Source of the DNA: Actinomycetota bacterium
Lineage (GTDB): Bacteria; Desulfobacterota; Deferrimicrobia; Deferrimicrobiales; Deferrimicrobiaceae
Length of the DNA: 13,123 nucleotides
NCBI GenBank assembly: GCA_016844415.1
Contig: JAENIX010000003.1
Span: 1-13,123 of the forward strand
Direction: 5' to 3'
Below, in pieces: positions 7,954 through 13,123 of the stretch. Positions within the stretch are counted from its first letter, which is position 1, and each line of letters opens with the position of its first letter. The notes under the pieces are model-generated. The model ran no database searches, was not told the origin of the DNA, and worked only from the letters and a program-made list of their open reading frames with translations. The translations under genes were made by a program, and so were the position numbers.

Positions 7954-7979
7954 GATCAGCGGCGGGAAGCGCTGATCTT
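7952..7979. terminator. inverted repeat at the convergent rfaE2/desulfurase junction
   Basis: GATCAGCG (7954-7961) pairs exactly with CGCTGATC (7970-7977) across an eight-base loop; on the plus-strand RNA the stem can grow by a G-U and an A-U pair. It starts at the rfaE2 stop codon and covers the last codons of the opposite gene. Neither side has a clear run of T, so a rho-independent role in both directions is a guess; the placement between two converging genes is what favours it. Confidence 0.4.
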
Positions 7980-9128
7980 CCGGAGCGCGCGCAGGAGCAG
8001 CGCGATCTCCTTCCGCGTCGTGAACGGTCCGGGGCTCAAGCGCACCGTCCCCTCGGGGAACGTCCCGAGCGTCCTGTGCGAATTGGGGGAACAGTGCAGC
8101 CCGGCTCGCACCAGGATGCCGAACCCCTTCTCCAGCCGCCGTCCGGTCTCCGCGGGATCCATACCTTCCACCAGGAACGACAGCACGGAAACGCATTTGG
8201 CCGTATCCTTCGGGCCGAAAACCGTCACGCCCCGGATCCTCTCCATTCCTTCGATCAGCTCGGCGATCAGGCCCATCTCCTTCTTACGGATGTTATCGGC
8301 ACCCTTGCGAAGGAGCCATGAAAGCGAGACCGCCAGCCCGGCCAGCCCCACGCTGTTCTGCGTGCCGGACTCGAGGGCGTCGGGATAGAAATCCGGCTGA
8401 TGGTCTTCTTCGGAACGGCTCCCCGTCCCGCCCTCGATGAGCGGCGCGAGGGGAACTCCCTCCCTTACGTAAAGGAAGCCGGTCCCCTGCGGGCCGAGCA
8501 GTCCCTTGTGACCCGGAGCCGCCAGCATGTCGGCGGGCAGGTCTCCGAGGTGGATCGGCAGCCCGCCGGCCGTCTGTGCGGCGTCCACCAGCGTGAAGGC
8601 TCCGAGGCGGCGCGCGCCGCGGACTATTTCGCCGACCGGCTGGATCGCGCCGGAAACGTTGGATGCGTGGACCACCGCGACAAGGCGCGTGTCCTTGCGT
8701 ATGGCGGACAGGACCGCCTTCGCGTCCACCACCCCGTCCCGCCCTGCCGGCACCACGGTTATCCTGCATCCGCCCTCTTCCATCCTCCGAAGAGGGCGCA
8801 TGACGGAGTTGTGCTCGACAGATGTGGTCACCACATGGTCGCCCGGCCTTAAGATCCCCTTTATCGCGATATTGAGGGCGGTCGTCGCGTTTTCGGTGAA
8901 GACGAAGCGGGAGCTGTCCGCCGATCCGAAGAACCCGGCGAGCCGCTCGCGTGCGGCGAAGAGGTCACGGGCGGAACGAATGGACAGGACGTGCGCGGAA
9001 CGCCCCGGGTTCCCGGCGCGCAGGAGGGCGGCGCGCACGGCGTCCGCCACGCCGACGGCCTTGGGAAGCGAGGTCGCCGCGTTGTCGAGGTAAACGAAAT
9101 CGCGGGGAGTGGTTGATCTAGGACTCAA
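7956..9128 (-). CDS. cysteine desulfurase-like class V aminotransferase
   Basis: 390 residues. It is a PLP enzyme of the NifS/SufS/Csd superfamily, expected to move sulfur (or selenium) from cysteine (or selenocysteine) to an active-site cysteine. Visible sites: YLDNAATS (13-20), EHNS (105-108), DAAQTAGG (182-189; D182 and Q185 contact the cofactor), the PLP lysine K208 in APGHKG, and the persulfide cysteine C346 in RAGLHCSPNSH. The HCxP..H..GT pattern is that of the family annotated as TIGR01977, often found beside DUF3343, YedF and SelD genes. The start is TTG, overlapping the mltD stop by 11 bases; no other start precedes the conserved YLDNAAT, and no good ribosome-binding site is seen, so coupling to mltD is likely. 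Substrate unknown. Confidence 0.88.
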   Translation of the reverse strand: MSPRSTTPRDFVYLDNAATSLPKAVGVADAVRAALLRAGNPGRSAHVLSIRSARDLFAARERLAGFFGSADSSRFVFTENATTALNIAIKGILRPGDHVVTTSVEHNSVMRPLRRMEEGGCRITVVPAGRDGVVDAKAVLSAIRKDTRLVAVVHASNVSGAIQPVGEIVRGARRLGAFTLVDAAQTAGGLPIHLGDLPADMLAAPGHKGLLGPQGTGFLYVREGVPLAPLIEGGTGSRSEEDHQPDFYPDALESGTQNSVGLAGLAVSLSWLLRKGADNIRKKEMGLIAELIEGMERIRGVTVFGPKDTAKCVSVLSFLVEGMDPAETGRRLEKGFGILVRAGLHCSPNSHRTLGTFPEGTVRLSPGPFTTRKEIALLLRALRKISASRR

Positions 9129-10734
9129 GCGGGATTATCAGGACTCGTCCGGGTGACAAAACCTGCCCCTGCTTCAGATGGTTCCTGGCGGACAGAACCT
9201 GGGGGGTGACGCCGTACACAAGGGCGATCTTCGACAGCGAGTCCCCCTTGCGTATGACGTGCCGCAGCTCCCTCTTTCCGCCCGGAGCCGCTGAATTGTT
9301 CGCAGCGCCGGCGCCTTTTTTCCGGACCTTGGCCTTGCGGGTCCCCTTCGCCACAACGTCGAACCGCTTGAACGCCGCTTCCACCTGCTCGGCGGAAATC
9401 TCCTTGCCCGAAACGGCTTCCTCGGCGGACAACCCGGCCACCGGGATGACGAGCCGGGCGGTGCGGCTCAAGGCCGGCTTCTTCATACCGTTCAGCTCCT
9501 GCAGCACCGGAGGGGAAGTGTGGTACCTGTCCGCGATGGACGACAGCGTTTCACCCTTTTTGACCGTATGCAGCAGGAAGGTCACCTTGGCCTCGGACCG
9601 TATCTCCTCCATCCGTTCCCCGGCGATCCTTCCGTATCCTTTCGGCAGCCGGAGCTCGTACGCTTCCTGGTTCGGCGGGGTGCAGAACCGCCTGAGTTCC
9701 GGGTTCCACTCCCGGAGCGATTCGTACGGTACCCCTATCACGCGGCCCAGCGCCATGAGCTCGGTTCCTCCGGGGACCGTCACCTTGTCGAATTCGAGAG
9801 GCGCCTCGTACTTCACGTCCGCGAACCCGAATTTCTCCGGCTCCTTGGCGATTGTCAGGGCCGCGATCATCTTCGGAACGTAGTCCTTCGTCTCCTGCTT
9901 GAGATACCGGTGCCGGATCAACTCGACGAAATCGCCGGAATTGTACCTGTCCACCGCCCTGATGATCTTCCACTCCCCGGCGTTGTACGCCGCTGCCGCA
10001 AGCGGCCAGGATTCGAACATGTCGTAGAGGTCCTTCAGATAGGAAGCCGCCGCGTGGGTAGACTTCTCGTAATCCCTGCGCTCGTCGGTCCACCAGTCTA
10101 TCCGCAGTCCGTACCGCTTGCCCGTGCCCGCGATGAACTGCCAGGGGCCTGCGGCGCTCGCAACCGAGTAAGCCTTTGGCGAGAATCCGCTCTCGATCAG
10201 GGCAAGGTAGATGAGATCGCCTGGGAGGCCGTACCTGGCCAGGATCCCGCGCATCATGTTCGCGTATTTGCCGGACCGCTCCAGGTAAAGCTCGAACCTG
10301 TTTTTCCCGGTGGTCTGGAAATAGCGGATGAACTTGTCGATCCTGCCCATCAGGCCGGCGTAGAGGTCGGCGTCCCGTCTTTCGCTCCCCCCTTGCGCGC
10401 TGACGAAGAAATCGGACTGGGGCTCGATCATCTTCTCCGCTTCGCGGTTCTTCGAGAGCTCACGGTCGACCTCGCTGTGCGAGAGCACGCGATCGGGCTC
10501 CTTCTCGTTGGGGGGAGCCGCGATAACCGGGGTCGGAACGGGTGGAGTTACGGGTGGTATCGCTTGCGGGAGAACGGGAGAGTGAGGCGTCCCCGGCACC
10601 GATCCCTGCTGAATCGCCGGGGGACTTATCGGGGGCGCTGTCGGATCGCCCGTGATGCCGGATGCCGGAAACGTTATCAGGAGGGTAAAAAAGGTAACCC
10701 CCAAGACTCCAAGGCTTGTCTTTCCCCCGGTCAC
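9118..10734 (-). CDS. mltD: membrane-bound lytic murein transglycosylase D-like protein with LysM repeats
   Basis: 538 residues from the GTG at 10734. It cleaves peptidoglycan glycan strands to give 1,6-anhydro ends, acting in the periplasm. In order: a signal peptide (about 1-25, hydrophobic GVLGVTFFTLLITF, cleavage near PASG); a proline-rich linker (about 30-76); an SLT domain (about 150-290) with catalytic E181 in LALIESGFSPKA, then AAGPWQF and AYNAGEW; a degenerate LysM-like segment (about 317-366); and two good LysM repeats (about 389-432 and 491-536), separated by a lysine-rich linker. E. coli MltD has about 450 residues, so this one is long. An open frame runs back to an ATG at 10839, but the GGAGG at the GTG and the signal peptide favour the shorter form. 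No lipobox cysteine is seen. Confidence 0.92.
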   Translation of the reverse strand: MTGGKTSLGVLGVTFFTLLITFPASGITGDPTAPPISPPAIQQGSVPGTPHSPVLPQAIPPVTPPVPTPVIAAPPNEKEPDRVLSHSEVDRELSKNREAEKMIEPQSDFFVSAQGGSERRDADLYAGLMGRIDKFIRYFQTTGKNRFELYLERSGKYANMMRGILARYGLPGDLIYLALIESGFSPKAYSVASAAGPWQFIAGTGKRYGLRIDWWTDERRDYEKSTHAAASYLKDLYDMFESWPLAAAAYNAGEWKIIRAVDRYNSGDFVELIRHRYLKQETKDYVPKMIAALTIAKEPEKFGFADVKYEAPLEFDKVTVPGGTELMALGRVIGVPYESLREWNPELRRFCTPPNQEAYELRLPKGYGRIAGERMEEIRSEAKVTFLLHTVKKGETLSSIADRYHTSPPVLQELNGMKKPALSRTARLVIPVAGLSAEEAVSGKEISAEQVEAAFKRFDVVAKGTRKAKVRKKGAGAANNSAAPGGKRELRHVIRKGDSLSKIALVYGVTPQVLSARNHLKQGQVLSPGRVLIIPLES

Positions 10735-10765
10735 GCCACCTCCGTCCAATATTGAATAAGTATTT

Positions 10766-10794
10766 ATTTTGATTGACCAATTCCCATTTGTCAA
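10766..10794 (-). promoter_or_regulatory. sigma-70-type promoter of mltD
   Basis: On the minus strand a perfect -35 TTGACA (10794-10789) is followed after 17 bases by CAAAAT (10771-10766), a 4/6 match to the -10 box, in the most AT-rich patch of the window. A transcript would start near 10759, giving a leader of about 25 bases before the mltD GTG with its GGAGG site. The -10 is weak, so an activator may be needed. Confidence 0.55.
10773..10794. promoter_or_regulatory. imperfect palindrome over the mltD -35 (possible operator)
   Basis: The 22-base site reads TTGACnAAT, four central bases, then ATTnGTCAA: eight of eleven arm positions match. It includes the whole -35 hexamer and most of the spacer, where a bound dimeric regulator would affect transcription. 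The protein that binds, if any, is unknown. Confidence 0.4.
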
Positions 10795-10806
10795 GGCAAT
10801 ATCTCC

Positions 10807-10851
10807 CCCTTCGGGAAACGAAGGGAAACAACGGTTCAAAAAGGAACCGTT
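10807..10851 (-). terminator. tandem hairpins after the DUF3343 gene
   Basis: Two perfect stems follow one another. The first, in minus-strand order, is AACGGTTC/GAACCGTT (10851-10844 with 10837-10830, loop CTTTTT); it spans the stop codon of the DUF3343 gene and is followed by GTTTCCC. The second is CCCTTCG/CGAAGGG (10825-10819 with 10813-10807, loop TTTCC). The short T-rich tail after the first stem makes it a fair intrinsic terminator, separating this gene from the mltD promoter just beyond. Confidence 0.45.
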
Positions 10852-11102
10852 TCGTACTCCCCCTGATTCAGCAATCTGTGGGCCGATTTCGGGAGAAGTT
10901 TTACCGCCGAAAGCACCTTCCGGGCCTTGGCCTGCAGTCCGGCGGGAATACGGATGGCGAGGCCGCAGTCGGAAGTCAGCCTTCGGGGAACCGGGATGAG
11001 CCGCATCGCCACCCCTCCCTTCTTCAGATGCTTCTCAGCGGACATGACCTGGTGGGTGCCACGGAAGATCAGCACCATCTCTTCCGAAGACGGGCGGCTC
11101 AA
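10836..11102 (-). CDS. DUF3343-type putative sulfur/selenium carrier protein
   Basis: 88 residues from a TTG at 11102 (80 from the ATG at 11078). The sequence MVLIFRGTHQVMSAEKHLKK, then RLIPVPRRLTSDCGLAIRI, matches my knowledge of the DUF3343 family (Pfam PF11823, described as Se/S carrier-like): a small fold with one conserved cysteine in an S-x-C-G segment. The single cysteine fits a role in carrying persulfide or selenide from a desulfurase. The TTG is favoured because a perfect AGGAGG (11114-11109) sits six bases before it. The family is often encoded beside class V desulfurases like the one at 7956-9128; here mltD lies between them. Function is inferred, not shown. Confidence 0.75.
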   Translation of the reverse strand: MSRPSSEEMVLIFRGTHQVMSAEKHLKKGGVAMRLIPVPRRLTSDCGLAIRIPAGLQAKARKVLSAVKLLPKSAHRLLNQGEYETVPF

Positions 11103-11108
11103 TGAAAA

Positions 11109-11114
11109 CCTCCT
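11109..11114 (-). promoter_or_regulatory. ribosome-binding site AGGAGG of the DUF3343 gene
   Basis: A perfect AGGAGG on the minus strand, six bases before TTG at 11102. It decides that start over the ATG 24 bases further in, which has no such site. Confidence 0.7.
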
Positions 11115-11139
11115 GTTTTTATCCGTCAAGACCGCGTTG

Positions 11140-11151
11140 CCATTATAATGG
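11140..11151. promoter_or_regulatory. 12-bp perfect palindrome with a -10 box on each strand
   Basis: CCATTATAATGG is its own reverse complement and contains TATAAT on both strands (plus 11144-11149, minus 11147-11142). It lies in the 79-base gap between two divergent genes, with expected starts of transcription about 26 bases before the plus-strand ATG and about 33 before the minus-strand TTG. No convincing -35 box is found at 16-18 bases on either side, so this could be a pair of activator-dependent promoters or an operator. Confidence 0.45.
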
Positions 11152-11181
11152 ATATTCGATGACTCCCGGCGGCCCCCCTTC

Positions 11182-11445
11182 ATGACAAATACGGATTGGA
11201 CCCACGCGGCCCTGATCGGCATCGCATCGTTGGCCATTAACCTTCCCCTCGGGTATCTCCGGGCGGGCGCCCGTAAGTTCTCCCTGAAGTGGTTCGTTTA
11301 TATCCATCTCCCCGTCCCCCTGTTCGCCTATCTGCGCAGAAGCGAAAATCTTTCTGCCTGGATTATCCCCTCGTTCATTGCGGGCGCCCTCCTTGGCCAG
11401 TTCTTCGGCGGCCGGATGCGTCGCTTCCGGCAAAACTCCACATGA
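11182..11445 (+). CDS. small membrane protein of unknown function
   Basis: 87 residues, family not recognised. Three hydrophobic stretches are visible: about 8-25 (ALIGIASLAINLPLGYL), 37-50 (WFVYIHLPVPLFAY) and 59-77 (AWIIPSFIAGALLGQFFGG), with basic residues between the first two (RAGARK) and after the last (RMRRFR). The PLGYLR and KFSLKWF..IHLPVP segments look like conserved motifs rather than random sequence, and the ATGA overlap with dciA supports a real gene. There is no good ribosome-binding site at the ATG; the stretch before it is C-rich. It is most likely an integral inner-membrane protein with two or three spans. No function can be assigned. Confidence 0.72.
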   Translation: MTNTDWTHAALIGIASLAINLPLGYLRAGARKFSLKWFVYIHLPVPLFAYLRRSENLSAWIIPSFIAGALLGQFFGGRMRRFRQNST

Positions 11446-11891
11446 AGCGGACCTTGAGGATATCCGACTTCCTGGAGGACTTGCTCGCGGGCCACGGGCT
11501 CTCCTCGGTCACATGGATGGTCCGCCTGCGCGCGGCCTGGCCCGGGGTCGTAGGCCCTCTCCTGTCGGGGAAGACCTCTCCCGCCCGATTGAAAAACGGG
11601 GTCCTCACGGTTCTCGTCCAAAACCATGCCTGGGCCCAGGAGCTCCAGTTGAAAAAACCCGTCCTCATCGCGCAGGCCAACGCGGCCCTCGGAACGGATA
11701 CCGTGAAGGACATCCGTTTCGCCGTGGGGCCTCTCCCCGTCGAGGAAGCGGAAGTTGCGGAAACGCAATCGGCGTCCAGGGAACCTATCCCCTTCGTCCC
11801 CGAGCCGGAAGGGATCGCCGGGGTCGCCGACCCGGAAACCCGCCGGATCCTCCACTCCATCGCCCGCCGGATCGCTTCCCTGAAACGATAG
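11442..11891 (+). CDS. dciA: DUF721/DciA family protein (replicative helicase loader)
   Basis: 149 residues. The N-terminal domain (about 1-97) is DUF721: [15 protein letters not shown] (33-47), [17 protein letters not shown] (52-68) and KDIRFAVG (89-96) follow the usual 'W..vvG..la.hs.p..l..g.L.v.v.ss.Wa.eL' pattern. DciA is the ancestral loader or operator of DnaB helicase in bacteria without DnaC (family knowledge). The C-terminal third is acidic and proline-containing and ends in a helix ([20 protein letters not shown]), a tail commonly seen in the family. The ATG overlaps the stop of the small membrane protein as ATGA, so the two are likely translated together. The open frame extends further upstream but only the overlapping start fits. 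Confidence 0.88.
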   Translation: MKRTLRISDFLEDLLAGHGLSSVTWMVRLRAAWPGVVGPLLSGKTSPARLKNGVLTVLVQNHAWAQELQLKKPVLIAQANAALGTDTVKDIRFAVGPLPVEEAEVAETQSASREPIPFVPEPEGIAGVADPETRRILHSIARRIASLKR

Positions 11892-11940
11892 CGCCACCTT
11901 CGCAAGGAAACCCCGTCGGACCCAGCTGAATCTAACGCAT

Positions 11941-12540
11941 ATGAAACGATTGATGTCGATTCCGTTACGGAGAGGCGAATTCCTCAAATGGAGCGCCGTT
12001 GCGATCGGGTTTGCGTTCGCCGGTCCTGCCTATCTTTATGGCAGGGAGCGCATCGCCGCCAACCCGTCGGGGGGACCCGGACAGGGGGGAAGCGGTACGC
12101 TTCGGGTCAGGGTCTATTCCGAGCGGCGGAAAGGGTACGTCATGGAGGACAAGGTGGCGAAGACGGACGCGGAGTGGAAGAAGCTTCTGACCCCGGAGCA
12201 GTTCGTGGTCACGCGGAAAAAGGGTACCGAGAAGGCGTTCTCGGGGACATACTGGGATACAAAGGATAAGGGGACGTACCGTTGCATCTGCTGCGGGAAC
12301 GACCTGTTCCGCTCGGAGACCAAGTACGACTCGGGAACCGGATGGCCCAGCTTCTACGCCCCCATCGCGGCGGAAAACATCCGCACGGAGGATGACAGCG
12401 GCTTCTTCATGCGGCGCACGGAGGTGCTCTGCGCGCGCTGCGACGCCCACCTGGGGCACGTCTTTACCGACGGGCCGAAGCCGACCGGGCTGCGCTACTG
12501 CATGAACTCCGCTGCCCTGAATTTCGTCAAGCCGGAGTGA
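11941..12540 (+). CDS. msrB: peptide methionine-(R)-S-oxide reductase MsrB, exported form
   Basis: 199 residues. It reduces methionine-R-sulfoxide in proteins. The core (about 77-199) has the zinc ligands C115/C118 and C164/C167, [12 protein letters not shown] (128-139), [10 protein letters not shown] (170-179) and the catalytic C187 in RYCMNSAAL. About 75 residues precede the core, including a basic start and a hydrophobic segment (about 17-34), so the protein is probably exported or membrane-anchored, facing the periplasm. RRGEFLKW (10-17) resembles a twin-arginine signal but is offset by one residue from the consensus. The position that holds the resolving cysteine in E. coli MsrB is T133, so regeneration may use another cysteine (C117 is spare) or a direct reductant. 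Ribosome-binding site is weak. Confidence 0.94.
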   Translation: MKRLMSIPLRRGEFLKWSAVAIGFAFAGPAYLYGRERIAANPSGGPGQGGSGTLRVRVYSERRKGYVMEDKVAKTDAEWKKLLTPEQFVVTRKKGTEKAFSGTYWDTKDKGTYRCICCGNDLFRSETKYDSGTGWPSFYAPIAAENIRTEDDSGFFMRRTEVLCARCDAHLGHVFTDGPKPTGLRYCMNSAALNFVKPE

Positions 12541-13123
12541 GGGCCTGGTAGATCCGCTCCACCTCGGGGTGGTAGCGCCCCTTTTCGGCGTAAATGGTGA
12601 GGGGCGGAAGGACGGAAAACTCCGGGGCCTTCCGGCGGCTCCCCGCGAAGAGCAGCAGGTTCGCCGGCCTGTCCGGGTACGGATGTACGAACCGGAGCGT
12701 ATCCGGGAAGATCCTTTCCGCCGCCGCGCAGGCCAGGATTTCGCCTAAACGTTGCGGAAGCCCCACAATCGCGAGCCGGCCCGTCGGGGAAAGGTGCCTG
12801 CCAGCCGCCCGGAACAGCTCGGGCATCGTGCACGCCACCTCGTGGCGCGCGATCTCCTTCTGCGGGTCCGGGTTTCTCCTCCCCTCGCCGATCTTGCGGT
12901 ACGGGGGGTTGGAAACAACCAGATCGAACGACCCCGCGGGTACCCCAGCCAGTTTCTCCCGGAAATCCCCGTGGACTGCGGAGAGCCTGTCCCCCAGGCC
13001 GTTTCCCTCGATGTTCCCGCGGGCGAACTCGTACAGTTCGCCCTGGATCTCCACCCCTACCCCGTACCGCAGTGAGGGGCACATCCGGGAAAGCAACAGG
13101 AGCGCCACCCCGCACCCGGTGCC
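12527..13123 (-). CDS. trmN6: tRNA1(Val) (adenine-37)-N6-methyltransferase-like protein, N-terminus missing
   Basis: 198 residues are visible; the gene runs off the right end, so about 50 N-terminal residues are missing. The frame enters the window within the SAM-binding [11 protein letters not shown], followed by [19 protein letters not shown] and the catalytic N6-adenine motif NPPY in [11 protein letters not shown]. The end, [22 protein letters not shown], matches the YfiC/YabB group (COG4123, TrmN6-like) better than other NPPY methyltransferases. The expected product methylates adenine next to the anticodon of a tRNA. Its stop overlaps the convergent msrB stop by 14 bases. Another N6-adenine methyltransferase of small molecules or protein glutamine is less likely. 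Confidence 0.82.
   Translation of the reverse strand, partial: GTGCGVALLLLSRMCPSLRYGVGVEIQGELYEFARGNIEGNGLGDRLSAVHGDFREKLAGVPAGSFDLVVSNPPYRKIGEGRRNPDPQKEIARHEVACTMPELFRAAGRHLSPTGRLAIVGLPQRLGEILACAAAERIFPDTLRFVHPYPDRPANLLLFAGSRRKAPEFSVLPPLTIYAEKGRYHPEVERIYQALTPA

Noticed and set aside
9520..10755. 411-codon plus-strand open frame opposite mltD
   Set aside because: No motifs and Arg/Leu/Val-rich composition; mltD on the other strand has complete SLT and LysM signatures.
10774..10801. Plus-strand promoter from TTGACC and CAATAT in the mltD upstream region
   Set aside because: Poor -10 match and no plus-strand gene downstream; it arises from the palindromic nature of the site.
10735..10839. N-terminal extension of MltD to the ATG at 10839
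   Set aside because: It would place the promoter-like TTGACA and the palindrome inside coding sequence, push the signal peptide to residue 36 onward, and overlap the DUF3343 stop; the GTG at 10734 has a GGAGG site and a normal signal peptide.
11950..11995. Canonical twin-arginine signal in MsrB
   Set aside because: The sequence RRGEFLK has two residues between the arginines and FLK, so it does not fit SRRxFLK exactly; export is kept as likely but the route is left open.
12559..12572. CCACC/GGTGG hairpin after msrB as a terminator
   Set aside because: Only five pairs, lies inside the methyltransferase coding region and is not followed directly by a T-run.
1..13123. Mobile elements, CRISPR, tRNA or rRNA, phage or defence systems
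   Set aside because: No transposase or integrase motifs, no regularly spaced repeats, no tRNA-like cloverleaf in the short gaps, and every sizeable stretch is accounted for by housekeeping-type genes.

Overview
The window is a GC-rich, densely packed stretch of bacterial chromosome. It fits a deltaproteobacterium-like lineage (Desulfuromonadia- or Deferrimicrobia-like), a placement inferred from gene order (rpmA-obgE-proB-proA-nadD-rsfS) and from heptose/LPS genes that imply a Gram-negative envelope. No marker gene gives a species. No mobile elements, CRISPR arrays, rRNA or tRNA were seen. The longest gap without a gene is about 100 bases.

Positions 1-7953, plus strand: one apparent long operon with very tight or overlapping junctions. 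It runs from the tail of rpmA (L27) through obgE, proB and proA (the two committed proline steps), nadD (NAD synthesis) and rsfS (ribosome silencing) to an unusual single-chain fusion resembling LapA plus LapB (control of LPS synthesis). A ComF-like phosphoribosyltransferase, a nitrilase-family amidase and rfaE2 (ADP-heptose synthesis) follow. So ribosome, proline and NAD housekeeping genes share a unit with envelope genes. rlmH, often next to rsfS, is absent here.

Positions 7954-11102, minus strand: read in its own direction this block holds a small DUF3343-type putative sulfur/selenium carrier, then a terminator-like hairpin pair, a strong -35 promoter with a palindrome over it, an MltD-type lytic transglycosylase with LysM repeats, and a class V cysteine desulfurase-like enzyme. 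The first and last proteins are families known to occur together in selenium/sulfur gene sets. Here a cell-wall enzyme lies between them.

Positions 11103-13123: a short divergent promoter region carries a 12-bp perfect palindrome that contains TATAAT on both strands. Rightward from it lie a small membrane protein of unknown function, dciA (replicative helicase loading) and an exported methionine sulfoxide reductase B. The window ends in a minus-strand tRNA adenine-N6 methyltransferase cut off at its N-terminus.

Most genes are ordinary housekeeping genes. The items most worth checking are the LapA-LapB fusion, the split desulfurase/carrier pair, the missing canonical start at the conserved beginning of RsfS, and the two palindromic control regions at 10773-10794 and 11140-11151. 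No clearly new multi-gene system could be demonstrated.
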